A stretch of DNA of 64,000 nucleotides from Chitinophaga pollutisoli (GCF_038396755.1 NZ_CP149822.1:4370001-4434000), one strand, 5' to 3'. Shown: positions 18,511-27,814, counted from the first letter of the stretch. Made by a program: numbers and translations. Notes: generated from the sequence alone by a model not told the origin.

Positions 18511-19434
18511 ATGGAATACAAAGACTATTACAAGATACTGGGCGTGGACAAGAAAGCGAGCGCTGACGAAATAAAGAAGGCGTATCGCAAACTGGCGGTC
18601 AAGTATCATCCGGACAAAAATCCCGACGACAAGCTCGCCGAGGAGAAGTTCAAGGAGCTGAACGAGGCGTACGAAGTGCTGGGAGATGCGGAGAAAAGGA
18701 AGAAGTACGATGAGTTCGGGGAGAACTGGAAATATTATGAACAGGCGGGTCAGCAGCAGGGCGACTTTGACTGGAACCGCTGGCGTTCCCAGCAGAGCGG
18801 GGGCGGACAGTACAGTGCGGAGGATATGTTTGGCGACGGCGGTCAATTTTCGGACTTCTTCGAGCATTTGTTCGGTGGCGGTTTCCGCAGCAGGGCGCAG
18901 CAGGGCAGGGCGCGCACCCGGCGTGGCGGGGATCTGCATGCATCGATGGATATCGGAATAGAAGAAGTGTACGCCGGCGGGACGCGGCAGATCAATGTGA
19001 ACGGGCAGAAACTGAACCTGAAGATAAAGAAGGGCATGACCGATGGTCAGGTGTTGCGGTTGAAAGGCAAGGGCAATCCGGGCATGAATGGCGGGGAGGC
19101 CGGGGATTTGTTGATTGAAGTGAGCATTGTGCCGGGGGCAGGGTTTGAGCTGAAGGGGCGGGATGTGTACCTCGAGGTGCCGGTAGACGTGTATACGGCG
19201 GTGTTGGGGGGCAAGGTGCAGGTGCCGGTACCGGGAAGTGCGGTGCAACTGACGATCCCGGAAGGTTCGGACAGCGGGCGGTTGTTCCGGTTGAAGGGGA
19301 AGGGGTTGCCTGAGGCGGAAGGAGGGGGCGGCGTACCAGGGGATTTTTATGTACGGATTCGGATCACGGTGCCGCAGCATCTGACGGAGGAGGAGAAAAA
19401 GCTGTTCCGGAAGCTGGCGAAGCGGGAATTGTAA
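18511..19434 (+). CDS. cbpA: DnaJ-class co-chaperone, CbpA type
   Basis: 307 residues from ATG 18511 ([20 protein letters not shown]). It has an N-terminal J domain with the HPD motif ([11 protein letters not shown]) that stimulates DnaK ATPase, a G/F-rich linker rich in QQSGGG and FGGGFRSR, and two C-terminal substrate-binding domains. There is no cysteine-rich zinc finger, which separates CbpA from DnaJ. In the frame the gene could start in the terminator upstream, but the J domain begins exactly here. A DinD-like gene follows after 21 nt where cbpM is normally found. Confidence 0.95.
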   Translation: MEYKDYYKILGVDKKASADEIKKAYRKLAVKYHPDKNPDDKLAEEKFKELNEAYEVLGDAEKRKKYDEFGENWKYYEQAGQQQGDFDWNRWRSQQSGGGQYSAEDMFGDGGQFSDFFEHLFGGGFRSRAQQGRARTRRGGDLHASMDIGIEEVYAGGTRQINVNGQKLNLKIKKGMTDGQVLRLKGKGNPGMNGGEAGDLLIEVSIVPGAGFELKGRDVYLEVPVDVYTAVLGGKVQVPVPGSAVQLTIPEGSDSGRLFRLKGKGLPEAEGGGGVPGDFYVRIRITVPQHLTEEEKKLFRKLAKREL

Positions 19435-19455
19435 AACTGTTTAAAATGGAAGTCT

Positions 19456-19800
19456 ATGTTACAAACAATCGATTACCTGGAGGCGATCCTCGAGCAGCAG
19501 CACCGGGCGGAGGCCGAAGCGGCGCCTGATTTTTACGCCAGTGAATTGCGGGAGATGCTGGGGTATACGGCCGACGGGCTACGCGTGGCGCTGGACCGTG
19601 CGATGCAGGCTTGTGCGGCATTGCGGATGCCGGTGACGTTGAATTTCCGGAGGATATATTGCTGGCAGGGTGGGGAGATGGCGGAAGATTGGCAGTTGAG
19701 CCGCCTGGCTGGCTACTTATTGATTGTTAACAGCGATCCCCGCAACCCTGCGGTGGCGCAGGCGCAGTGGATGCTCTTCAAGAAAAGCTATTCATTTTAA
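19456..19800 (+). CDS. short DinD/BRO-N-like protein next to cbpA
   Basis: 114 residues, 21 nt after cbpA and probably cotranscribed. It does not resemble the chaperone modulator CbpM. Instead, ASELREMLGYTADGLRVALD followed by LSRLAGYLLIVNSDPRNPAV resembles the first 110 or so residues of DNA-damage-inducible protein D, which read roughly as ARQLGKLLGYS and LSRYACYLVVQNGDP. The family match is from memory and by eye. The protein ends where the DinD N-terminal domain would end, so it is either a stand-alone domain or a truncated copy. Function unknown. Confidence 0.7.
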   Translation: MLQTIDYLEAILEQQHRAEAEAAPDFYASELREMLGYTADGLRVALDRAMQACAALRMPVTLNFRRIYCWQGGEMAEDWQLSRLAGYLLIVNSDPRNPAVAQAQWMLFKKSYSF

Positions 19801-19832
19801 TTCATATCTGTTTTATTATCAGTTATATACTT

Positions 19833-19890
19833 GTTCATTTCCGTCGGTTAATGTTCATTGTTTGTTCATTCTCTCGTTTGCTATTCATTG
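19833..19890 (+). repeat. GTTCATT direct repeats after the DinD-like gene
   Basis: GTTCATT occurs at 19833, 19853 and 19864, with a variant ATTCATT at 19883. GGTTAATG-type words are interspersed. Such short iterated sites may be an operator, but no adjacent start codon or promoter is apparent. Confidence 0.4.
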
Positions 19891-19966
19891 GTTAATGGAA
19901 TGAGATAAATTGCAGTCACGATCAACAATGAAATTGCTTAGACGGTTCAAATAGGCTGAAAACGGG

Positions 19967-19996
19967 GGCCGTCCTTTAAGGGGCGGCCTTCTTTAT
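19967..19996 (+). terminator. probable terminator after cbpA-dinD-like genes
   Basis: GGCCGTCC (19967-19974) pairs, with one wobble pair, with GGGCGGCC (19981-19988), and TTCTTTATT follows. The remaining sequence up to the next gene at 20303 holds no recognisable feature. Confidence 0.55.
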
Positions 19997-20302
19997 TCAG
20001 CGGTCGGCGGGGAGCCGTAGCGCCAGATCCGAAAGAATGTTCACCCATATCCTTTGAAATTGTTCTCTGCGAACCTGGCCTGGTTTTTCAAAAGAATTTT
20101 TAACCATAATCCACGCATCGCCGGACTAACCGCCCGGAAAAAACAGGTACAGGTTTTCTTCTTCTTTTTTAACCCTCTCCAACATTTTTCTCCTCTTTAG
20201 ACTATACAAACACATGAGCTGTTTGTGACCCGCTATTTTTTACGTTCAAACAAGCCTTGCGTTAGACAACCAAAATTTGTAACAAACAAACGTAACTGAA
20301 TT

Positions 20303-20557
20303 ATGGAAGCAAGATGTATTAGATGCAGTACCATTGTATACTCTCACAAGAAGCTTTCTGAAATCAAATGCCGTTGCGGCGGCCAATTACAGCGGATGCG
20401 GTTTACGGGCCTGGTAGAAGGGATGCACCCGCTGGGCAAAGAGCACAATATGGAAGTCAGCGGTAAAGTCTGCTATGGAACTTACCGGTCGATATACGGT
20501 AATTTCGTGATCGACAAACTCAATAATGTTTTTCATAAAGTGCAACTGCTGCGCTGA
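20303..20557 (+). CDS. small zinc-ribbon-like hypothetical protein
   Basis: 84 residues starting MEARCIRCSTIVYSHKKLSE. It carries CIRC (about residue 5) and CRCGG (about 23), which could bind a zinc ion, followed by a basic stretch. I do not recognise the family. It stands alone: a 500-nt gap without genes precedes it and the repeat desert follows. The cysteine pattern supports a real gene, but there is no clear promoter. Confidence 0.55.
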   Translation: MEARCIRCSTIVYSHKKLSEIKCRCGGQLQRMRFTGLVEGMHPLGKEHNMEVSGKVCYGTYRSIYGNFVIDKLNNVFHKVQLLR

Positions 20558-20714
20558 AAACAAGTACCGCCGCCCACCGCGCATGTTTCTTTTTCTTTTC
20601 ATTCCATTGCTGGCCCGATACCTGGAAAACAACTCCCCGGCCAGGTCATAGGCATGCCTGTTAGTGAGAGGCTACTGGGATGATGGCAGGGATCCCTACA
20701 AATAAAAAGGGACC

Positions 20715-21055
20715 TGGAATGCGTGGCATGTCGTGGACGGATGCTCATTGGAATATCGCAGAAGATAGTAGATGGAATGCATGGCATATTGCGGACGGAT
20801 GCTTAGATAGAACGGCCTGGAAGGTGTAAATGGAATGCACGGCATGTCGCGGATGGATGCTTATTGCAATAGCACAGATGAGGTAAAGTGAATGCATAGC
20901 ATGTTGCGGATGATGCGCAGTTAGAATATAGCTGGAGATGTAAATGGAATTTATGGCATGTCGCGGACGGATGCACAGTTAGAATAGCTGGAGGCGTAAA
21001 CGGAACGCATGGCACATTGCAGACAGCCGCTCATTGAATTGCGCAGGAGGTTTGA
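20715..21055. repeat. degenerate tandem repeat, six units of 56-58 bp
   Basis: Units begin near 20715, 20773, 20831, 20889, 20945 and 21001. Each opens with TGGAATGCATGGCATGTCGC or a close variant and continues with GGACGGATGC and an AT-rich tail. Unit lengths of 58, 58, 58, 56 and 56 are not multiples of three, so the array is not a coding repeat. No gene overlaps it. Units differ by many substitutions, which suggests an old array. Confidence 0.85.
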
Positions 21056-21700
21056 ACGATACGTCCGATACAAGTGCTGCGGCAACCCGCGGAATCCATT
21101 CAGGGGATGACCTTGCGCTGCGACAAGAACCGAAGTCCACTATGCAGTTAATTCCAAAAATTTTCAATTGTAAATAAGCTCTTGGGTGATGTTGTTTGTT
21201 AACCACCTCATTTGCCTTCACCGGGAATATACTGCATGGTTGGAGTACCGCAACGCCGCCGCGAATGCTACGCAAACTCCGATATGAATGCTGCGGCCAT
21301 CCGCAGATGCCACGCAGGGACGGAGCTTGCTCAGCGACAAGAAAATAAATCTACGATGCGTTTAATGCCAAAAATTTTCAATTGTAAATAAGCTCTTGGG
21401 TGATGTTGTTTGTTAACCACCTCATTTGCCGTCACCGGGAATATACTGCATGGTTGGAGTACCGCAACGCCGCCGCGAATGCTACGCAAACTCCGATGTG
21501 AATGCTGCGGCCATCCGCAGATGCCACCCAGGGACGGACCTTGCTCAGCGACAAGAAAATAAATCTACGATGCGTTTAATGCCAAAGATTTTCAATTGTA
21601 AATAAGCACATGGGTGATATTGTTTGTTAACCACCTCATTTGCGGTCACCGGAATATGTTGCATCGTTGGAGAACGGTTACGCCGCCACGGATGATACAC
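21054..21700. repeat. 214-bp tandem repeat, three copies
   Basis: Three consecutive copies start near 21054, 21270 and 21484. The anchor CCAAAAATTTTCAATTG at 21154 recurs at 21368 and, with one substitution, at 21582, exactly 214 bp apart each time. The middle copy is nearly identical to large parts of its neighbours, while the outer ends diverge. Copies 2 and 3 contain the small palindrome CTGCGGCCATCCGCAG. The unit length is not a multiple of three, and no consistent reading frame runs through it. The rest of the desert (20558-20714 and 21701-21975) holds nothing I recognise. Confidence 0.9.
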
Positions 21701-21975
21701 ACAGCGGATCAGATTCGTCCACCAATCGAATTTCATCCATTGTTTTTCCATGCAATCCGTCTTGTTACAACTATCATACATAATGAACGATATTCTTTTG
21801 GTGTTGATTTTTGCAACCGGGATCAGAAAAGCTGCAGCCCCCGTAGCCGAACTGATCCCTTTTTTATGTCCATGCCACTCCGCACTTCTTTCCTTCCCCC
21901 CCAAATCAAAGGAATTCATGCATGTTTGCGGATTGCTTTTACTATTTTTAGTCCTTCACCCAAAAAACTGCTCAA

Positions 21976-22932
21976 ATGAAGATCGTAGTACTGGATGGAT
22001 ATGCCCTGCAGCCCGGAGATCTGTCGTGGAGCGCATTGGAAGCCCTCGGCACTGTAACCGTCCACGAGAGGACGGCCCCCTCCGACGTGGCCGACCGCGC
22101 GCGCGGAGCCAACATCCTCCTCACTAACAAATCCCTCATCCCCGCTTCCGTCATACAACAACTGCCGGACCTCCGATATATCGGCGTTATGGCCACCGGT
22201 TACAACGTGGTAGACGTGGCCGCCGCCCGCGCACAAGGCATCACCGTTTCCAACGTGCCTGCCTACAGCTCCCCTTCCGTTGCCCAACTCACCTTCGCCC
22301 TCCTCCTCGAACTTTGCCAGGGCGTAGGACTGCATGCAACTTCGGTGCGTAACGGCGACTGGACGGCCAGTCCCGACTTCAGCTATTGGAAAATGCCCCT
22401 CCAGGAGCTCGCCGGCAAAACGCTGGCTATCATTGGCTTCGGACAGATCGGTCAGTCGGTGGCCCGTATTGGCATTGCCTTCGGCATGCGCGTGATCGTG
22501 AGCCACAAGCACCCGGAGCGCGACAAAATGGAAGGCGTCACCTTCACGGATCAGGCCACCTGTTTCCGGGAGGCGGATGCGGTGTCGCTCCATTGCCCGC
22601 TCAACGAGGCCAACAAGGAATTCGTGAACGCCAGGCTGCTTGCAACCATGAAACCTACCGCTTTCCTCATCAATACCAGCCGCGGACCCCTCATCCGGGA
22701 GGCCGACCTGGCGGAAGCGCTGAATAACGGTGTAATTGCCGGAGCGGGATTGGATGTATTATCGGCCGAGCCTCCTCCGGCAGGCAATCCCTTGCTATCG
22801 GCCCGTAATTGCTACATCACCCCACACATTGCCTGGGCAACCCGGGAAGCGCGATCGCGGCTGATGGAGAAAACGGTGGAAAATGTGAAAGCTTTCCTGG
22901 ACGGGAATCCGCAAAATGTAATCGGCGGTTAG
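21976..22932 (+). CDS. D-2-hydroxyacid dehydrogenase, glycerate dehydrogenase-like
   Basis: 318 residues. NAD-dependent 2-hydroxyacid dehydrogenase fold: the dinucleotide motif GFGQIGQSV (about residue 156) and the catalytic residues in NTSRGPL (Arg), AEPPP (Glu) and TPHIAW (His). The closest known subgroup by motif is glycerate/hydroxypyruvate reductase (HprA type), which interconverts hydroxypyruvate and D-glycerate. Substrate assignment is inference. It stands alone between the repeat desert and a terminator. Confidence 0.9.
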   Translation: MKIVVLDGYALQPGDLSWSALEALGTVTVHERTAPSDVADRARGANILLTNKSLIPASVIQQLPDLRYIGVMATGYNVVDVAAARAQGITVSNVPAYSSPSVAQLTFALLLELCQGVGLHATSVRNGDWTASPDFSYWKMPLQELAGKTLAIIGFGQIGQSVARIGIAFGMRVIVSHKHPERDKMEGVTFTDQATCFREADAVSLHCPLNEANKEFVNARLLATMKPTAFLINTSRGPLIREADLAEALNNGVIAGAGLDVLSAEPPPAGNPLLSARNCYITPHIAWATREARSRLMEKTVENVKAFLDGNPQNVIGG

Positions 22933-22952
22933 TTCCGAATCTGTTAGATATT

Positions 22953-22985
22953 AAAAAGCCTGCGGCCAGCAGGCTTTTTTTATTC
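22953..22985 (+). terminator. intrinsic terminator of the hydroxyacid dehydrogenase
   Basis: AGCCTGC (22957-22963) pairs with GCAGGCT (22969-22975), flanked by A-rich and T-rich sequence. T7 follows the stem. Confidence 0.88.
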
Positions 22986-23072
22986 CGGTCGGCTGCATTG
23001 AATGTTGCACTTTTCATACATCAACCCAACGTCAGCCATCTATCTCTACTCGGGGCGAGGAGCAAAATAAGA

Positions 23073-23098
23073 AAGGCCCGCCGGATCGGGCGGGCCTT
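23073..23098 (-). terminator. intrinsic terminator of the YebC gene
   Basis: AAGGCCCGCC (23073-23082) pairs with GGCGGGCCTT (23089-23098). On the minus strand TCTTATTTT follows. It lies 20 nt after the yebC-family stop codon. Confidence 0.88.
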
Positions 23099-23118
23099 CG
23101 CATATAACGAGTGAGCGA

Positions 23119-23829
23119 TTATTTCAGGTTGTGGAATACTTGCTGCACGTCTTCGTCCTGTTCGAGGCGGTCGATCAGCTGCAATACTTCCTTGGCTTGT
23201 TCTTCGTTGAGCTCCACGGTATTTGCGGGGATGCGTTTCAGCTCGGAGGCGATCACTTCCATGCCTTTTTCTTCCAGCGCTTTGGCCATATTGCCGAATT
23301 CGGTGAAAGTGGCGCGTACGATAATGTTGCCTTCGCTGTCTTCCCCGATTTCTTCCAGCCCGAAATCAATCAGTTCCAGTTCGAGGTCTTCGAGGTTCTG
23401 GCCGTTGTTTTTGATTTTGAACTCGCCCAGGCGGTTGAACATAAAGGCTACGGAACCGCTGTTGCCGAGGCTGCCGCCTTCTTTGTTGAAGTGCATGCGC
23501 ACGTTGGCAACGGTACGGGTGGTGTTGTCGGTAGCGGTTTCCACCATTACGGCGACGCCATGAGGTGCATATCCTTCGTATACAACTTCTTCGTAATCAG
23601 TCTTATCTTTCCCCATCGCGCGTTTGATGGCAGCTTCCACACGGTCTTTCGGCATGTTTACGCCTTTGGCGTTGAGGAAGCAGCGGCGGAGTGCGGGGTT
23701 GTTGTCAGGGTCCGGACCGCCTTGTTTCACCGCCATGGCGATTTCCTTGCCGATGCGGGTAAATTGTTTGGCCATGCGGTCCCAACGGGCGAACATGGTC
23801 GCTTTTCTTACTTCAAAAATACGTCCCAT
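23119..23829 (-). CDS. YebC/PmpR (TACO1-like) family protein
   Basis: 236 residues with the family signature at the N-terminus ([20 protein letters not shown]), the [20 protein letters not shown] stretch, and [18 protein letters not shown] in the middle. The family includes the E. coli YebC regulator and mitochondrial TACO1. Recent work links members to translation of proline-rich stretches, alongside older evidence for DNA binding. It is monocistronic with its own promoter box and terminator. Confidence 0.95.
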   Translation of the reverse strand: MGRIFEVRKATMFARWDRMAKQFTRIGKEIAMAVKQGGPDPDNNPALRRCFLNAKGVNMPKDRVEAAIKRAMGKDKTDYEEVVYEGYAPHGVAVMVETATDNTTRTVANVRMHFNKEGGSLGNSGSVAFMFNRLGEFKIKNNGQNLEDLELELIDFGLEEIGEDSEGNIIVRATFTEFGNMAKALEEKGMEVIASELKRIPANTVELNEEQAKEVLQLIDRLEQDEDVQQVFHNLK

Positions 23830-23882
23830 AGTGTTAGAAAGAGTTTGCTTATGTACCGGCGCACCGGGAGATAAGGAGGCTG

Positions 23883-23890
23883 CAAAAATA
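23883..23890 (-). promoter_or_regulatory. -7 promoter box of the YebC gene
   Basis: The minus strand reads TATTTTTG followed by C, a consensus match, 53 nt before the start codon. Confidence 0.5.
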
Positions 23891-23925
23891 TTAAATTCCG
23901 GGCAAATCCGGGATTCGGGGAAATA

Positions 23926-23952
23926 AAAATCCCGCCATTGCGGCGGGATTTT
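23926..23952 (-). terminator. intrinsic terminator of the amino-acid permease
   Basis: AAAATCCCGCC (23926-23936) pairs perfectly with GGCGGGATTTT (23942-23952). On the minus strand the stem ends in a T-run. It lies 18 nt after the permease stop codon. Confidence 0.9.
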
Positions 23953-23970
23953 ATATACAAAGGGATGTTT

Positions 23971-25425
23971 TTACGGTTTGTTGTTACCCAGTTTGCTGTT
24001 ATGACGGCTGTAAGTGAAATAAATCAGCAGGCCAAGGCCGAGCCAGATGGCGAGGCGGCCCCAGCTTTCGGGCGGCAGGGAGTACATGAGGTAAGTACAT
24101 ACGATAACGCCCATGATGGGAACGAACGGTACCAGCGGGGTTTTGAAGGCGCGGGGGATTTCCGGCATCTTCTTGCGCATGATCAGGACGCCGATGCATA
24201 CCAGCGAGAAGGCGAAGAGGGTACCGATGCTCACCATGTGGCCGAGGTCGCTCACCGGAACGAGGCCGGAGAACAGGCTCACGAACGCCATGAAGAACAG
24301 GTTGGTTTTCCAGGGGGTGCGGAATTTGGGATGAACGTCGCTGAAGAATTTGGGCAGCAGGCCGTCGCGGCTCATAGAGTAGAACACGCGGGACTGGCCC
24401 AGCATCATCACCAGGATCACGGAGGTGTAACCTGCGAGGATCGCGATGATCAGGCCGGTTTGCAGGAAGTCGTACCCGGTTTGCGCGAATGCGGTGGCGG
24501 CGGGTTTGGCATCGCCGGCGAATTCTTTATAATTCAGCAGCCCGGTCATGACGTGGGCGAAGAGTACATATAATATGGTGCAGATCAGGAGGGAACCGAG
24601 GATGCCGATGGGCATGCCTTTCTGGGGGTTCTTGGCTTCCTGGGCGGCGGTGGAAACGGCGTCGAAGCCGATAAACGCGAAGAACACCACGGCGGCCCCG
24701 GTGGCTATGCCGGTCCATCCGAAGTTTTCGTATTTACCGGTATTGGCGGGGATGTAGGGTTCGTAGTTGGCGGGATCGATGTGGCTCCAGCCGAGTACGA
24801 TGAACACGATCACCACGGTCACCTTCAGGATTACGAGGAAGTTGTTCATCCCTGCGGATTCGCGGGTGCCTTTCATCAGCAGCAGCGAAAGGAGGCATAC
24901 GATGATAACGGCGGGGAGGTTGAACCAACCGCCTGAGATGAGGGTGCCGTCGCTCAGCGTAACGGTTTCCCAGGGGGAAGCGGCCAGCTGGTGGGGGATA
25001 TGGATTCCGAATTTATGGAGGAGCTCCAGGAGGTACTTCGACCAGCTAACGGCCACCGTAGCGGCGCCGAGGGCGTATTCCAGCACCAGGTCCCAACCGA
25101 TGATCCAGGCGATGAATTCACCCATGGTAGCGTAGGAGTAGGTGTAGGCACTTCCGGCAACCGGTATCATCGAGGCGAATTCGGCGTAGCAGAGGCCGGC
25201 GAAACCGCAACCGATGGCGGCGAGTACGAAGGAGATGGTTACCGCGGGACCGGCATTCTCTGCCGCCGCGATGCCTGTCAGGGAAAAGAGGCCGGCGCCG
25301 ATGATGGCTCCGATACCCAATGCAACGAGCGCCCCTGAACCGAGTGTCCGTTTCAGACCTTTTTCAGAGTCTGCTGCTTCACCGAGCAGGACCGACATCG
25401 GTTTCTTGGCAAAAAGGTTACTCAT
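23971..25425 (-). CDS. APC-superfamily amino-acid permease
   Basis: 484 residues and about 12 hydrophobic segments. The first membrane helix has the APC signature ALGIGAIIGAGLFSLTGIAA, and VAGSAYTYSYATMGEFIAWI follows. The layout is closest to the cationic amino-acid transporter (CAT, YfnA-like) branch, which imports amino acids with protons. The specific substrate is not readable from the sequence. It is a single gene with its own promoter box and terminator. Confidence 0.92.
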   Translation of the reverse strand: MSNLFAKKPMSVLLGEAADSEKGLKRTLGSGALVALGIGAIIGAGLFSLTGIAAAENAGPAVTISFVLAAIGCGFAGLCYAEFASMIPVAGSAYTYSYATMGEFIAWIIGWDLVLEYALGAATVAVSWSKYLLELLHKFGIHIPHQLAASPWETVTLSDGTLISGGWFNLPAVIIVCLLSLLLMKGTRESAGMNNFLVILKVTVVIVFIVLGWSHIDPANYEPYIPANTGKYENFGWTGIATGAAVVFFAFIGFDAVSTAAQEAKNPQKGMPIGILGSLLICTILYVLFAHVMTGLLNYKEFAGDAKPAATAFAQTGYDFLQTGLIIAILAGYTSVILVMMLGQSRVFYSMSRDGLLPKFFSDVHPKFRTPWKTNLFFMAFVSLFSGLVPVSDLGHMVSIGTLFAFSLVCIGVLIMRKKMPEIPRAFKTPLVPFVPIMGVIVCTYLMYSLPPESWGRLAIWLGLGLLIYFTYSRHNSKLGNNKP

Positions 25426-25487
25426 AAATTGAATAGAAGTTGATGGTTGATACTAGAAACTAGCGGTTAGATTTGTTTTCAGATCGT

Positions 25488-25495
25488 CAAATATA
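25488..25495 (-). promoter_or_regulatory. -7 promoter box of the permease gene
   Basis: The minus strand reads TATATTTG, an exact TAnnTTTG match, 62 nt upstream of the permease start. It stands back-to-back with the promoter box of the plus-strand symporter gene. Confidence 0.5.
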
Positions 25496-25574
25496 ACGTG
25501 TTCAGGATAAAACCCATATTTTATTTTATGTACGAGCGGTAGGGGGGATCTGCGGGAATTTCGCCCGAGAACCT

Positions 25575-25582
25575 TATTTTTG
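25575..25582 (+). promoter_or_regulatory. -7 promoter box of the dicarboxylate symporter
   Basis: TATTTTTG matches the consensus and lies 44 nt before the symporter start codon. Confidence 0.5.
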
Positions 25583-25626
25583 GGCAACTTTTGTAGGATC
25601 TAAACCAAAAAAATCACCGCTATTTC

Positions 25627-27006
25627 ATGATGAATATTAGGAAGGCAGGGATCACCGCATTGATCGTATTTACGTTTGTGGCCATCTTGCATGTAATTGA
25701 CTACAACTTCACAGGCGTATTTCCTGCCGACCTGCTGATGATCACCCGCTGGATTACCGTAGCCGCTTTCGTGTGGTATGCCATCGCCAAGAAATCCCTC
25801 ACCACCTGGATCCTCGTGAGCATGCTCGTGGGCGGCGAACTGGGGCATGACTGGCCCGCCATCGCTGTGAACTTCCAGGTGCTCAGCAAAGTTTTCCTGC
25901 AACTGATCAAGACCATCATCGCCCCGCTGCTTTTTGCCACGCTCGTGGTGGGCATCGCCGGGCACTCTGATATCAAACAGGTGGGCCGTATGGGTTGGAA
26001 ATCACTCGTTTATTTCGAGATCGTTACCACCATCGCCTTGTTCATCGGCCTTGCGGCCATCAATATTTCCCAGGCGGGCGTGGGCGTTCCCCAACCGCCC
26101 GTGGGCCACGAAGAGCTGCCGGCCACCAAGCCGCAGAACTGGCAGGACATCATCCTGCATATCTTCCCCGAAAACATCGCCAAATCCATCTACCACGGCG
26201 AAATTCTGCCAATCGTAGTATTCAGCGTTATTTTCGGGATCGCGCTGCTCATGGTGAAAGACAAAATGCGCCAGCCCATGCTGGATTTCTGCGGAAGCCT
26301 GTCCGAAACCATGTTCAAATTCACCAATATCGTGATGTACTTCGCCCCGGTGGGCGTGGGCGCGGCCATCGCCTACACGGTAGGCCACGGCGGCCTCGAC
26401 GTGCTGGGGAACCTCTTCAAGCTGCTCATCACCCTGTACGCCGCGCTGGCGGTATTCGTACTGGTGGTATTTGTGCCGGTGGCGCTCATCATCGGCCTGC
26501 CCATCAAACGGTTCATCAAAGAAATTTCCGAGCCGGTTTCCATCGCGTTCGCCACCACCAGTTCGGAATCCGCCCTGCCAAAAGCCATGGAAGCCATGGA
26601 GCGGATGGGGGTTCCGCGGAAGATCATCGCGTTCGTGATGCCGACCGGTTACAGCTTCAACCTCGACGGTTCCACCCTGTACCTGGCCCTGGCCTCCGTG
26701 TTCGTGGCCCAGGCCGCCGGCACGCCGCTCACCTGGCCCCAGCAGATCCTTATGGTATTTACCCTGATGCTCACGAGCAAGGGGGTAGCAGGTGTTCCCC
26801 GCGCCACGCTGGTGATCATCCTGGGCACGGTAGCCTCGTTCCACCTCCCGGTATGGCCGGTGTTCCTGATTCTCGGCATCGACGAGCTGATGGACATGGC
26901 GCGGACCTCGGTCAACGTGATAGGCAACTGTTTGGCGACTGCCGTCATCGGAAAGTGGGAAGGAGAGGTCGATTTCAAGAATTTACCGCCTGAAACCAAA
27001 GCCTAA
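25627..27006 (+). CDS. dicarboxylate/amino acid:cation symporter (DAACS family)
   Basis: 459 residues, an inner-membrane transporter that takes up C4-dicarboxylates, glutamate or aspartate with Na+ or H+. Diagnostic motifs: the serine-rich hairpin TTSSESALPKAMEAMERMGV and the helix MPTGYSFNLDGSTLYLALAS (the NxDG site). A second in-frame ATG lies at 25630. A DedA gene follows after 84 nt but may have its own promoter. Confidence 0.95.
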   Translation: MMNIRKAGITALIVFTFVAILHVIDYNFTGVFPADLLMITRWITVAAFVWYAIAKKSLTTWILVSMLVGGELGHDWPAIAVNFQVLSKVFLQLIKTIIAPLLFATLVVGIAGHSDIKQVGRMGWKSLVYFEIVTTIALFIGLAAINISQAGVGVPQPPVGHEELPATKPQNWQDIILHIFPENIAKSIYHGEILPIVVFSVIFGIALLMVKDKMRQPMLDFCGSLSETMFKFTNIVMYFAPVGVGAAIAYTVGHGGLDVLGNLFKLLITLYAALAVFVLVVFVPVALIIGLPIKRFIKEISEPVSIAFATTSSESALPKAMEAMERMGVPRKIIAFVMPTGYSFNLDGSTLYLALASVFVAQAAGTPLTWPQQILMVFTLMLTSKGVAGVPRATLVIILGTVASFHLPVWPVFLILGIDELMDMARTSVNVIGNCLATAVIGKWEGEVDFKNLPPETKA

Positions 27007-27090
27007 GGCACCTTTCAGGAAATATTAACTTCCTCTTGACATATAAAAGATTATTTTTAGCCGCTCAAAACAGATAGTTTAAACATCAGC

Positions 27091-27798
27091 ATGGACCAGA
27101 TTATAGATTTTTTCAAGCACATTCTTAACCCTGAGTGGATTATTGCGAATGGAGGTTATTACCTGATCCTGGCGATTATATTCGCGGAAACAGGCTTATT
27201 TATTGGATTCTTCCTCCCGGGTGATTCCCTGCTTTTTGTGGCAGGTATATATGCGGAACTGCTGGCCGAAAGCTTTTTCAATATGCCGCTCGTGGTGATG
27301 ATGACCCTCATCGCAATTATGGGCGTGCTCGGAAATATCGTGGGATATTGGTTTGGCCGGAAAACGGGACCCATCCTGTTCAAAAGAAAAGATAGCTTCC
27401 TGTTTAAGAAAAAGCATCTCTGGCAGGCAAAAGAAGTATATGACAAATATGGCGGCGGCGCTATTTTCGTGGCCCGCTTTCTGCCCATCGTTCGTACGTT
27501 CGCCCCGATCATCGCGGGGATCGTAGGGATGGAACGGAAAAAGTTCATGTTCTGGAACATCGTGGGTTCCTTCACCTGGGTGTTTTCGCTCATGCTCGCC
27601 GGCCACTTCCTCGATAAAGCATTCCCTACACTGAAAGAGCACCTGGAATGGATCATCGTGATCATCGTAGTGATCACAACGCTCCCAGTGGCGTTTAAAA
27701 TGATCTTCGGAAAATCCGGCATCCACGCCCACTTTGATGAGTTCGGCAATCCGATCGAGACGCCGAAGTCTGAAGAACAGGAAGAAGTAAAGCCTTAA
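27091..27798 (+). CDS. DedA/VTT-domain membrane protein
   Basis: 235 residues with five to six hydrophobic segments and the DedA signature FAETGLFIGFFLPGDSLLF near the N-terminus and GGAIFVARFLPIVRTFAPII in the middle. DedA proteins are needed for membrane homeostasis, and some members recycle undecaprenyl phosphate or flip phosphatidylethanolamine. The C-terminus is charged and cytoplasmic. A strong terminator follows. Confidence 0.95.
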   Translation: MDQIIDFFKHILNPEWIIANGGYYLILAIIFAETGLFIGFFLPGDSLLFVAGIYAELLAESFFNMPLVVMMTLIAIMGVLGNIVGYWFGRKTGPILFKRKDSFLFKKKHLWQAKEVYDKYGGGAIFVARFLPIVRTFAPIIAGIVGMERKKFMFWNIVGSFTWVFSLMLAGHFLDKAFPTLKEHLEWIIVIIVVITTLPVAFKMIFGKSGIHAHFDEFGNPIETPKSEEQEEVKP

Positions 27799-27814
27799 AA
27801 AATTTTGATATTTG

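Noticed and set aside
20715..21055. CRISPR array
   Set aside because: The whole 58-bp unit is repeated with gradual degeneration. There are no unique spacers of constant length, and no cas gene is near.
21545..21919. A 124-codon minus-strand frame in the repeat desert
   Set aside because: Its conserved part only reflects the 214-bp repeats, which change frame from copy to copy. No promoter box or family was found.
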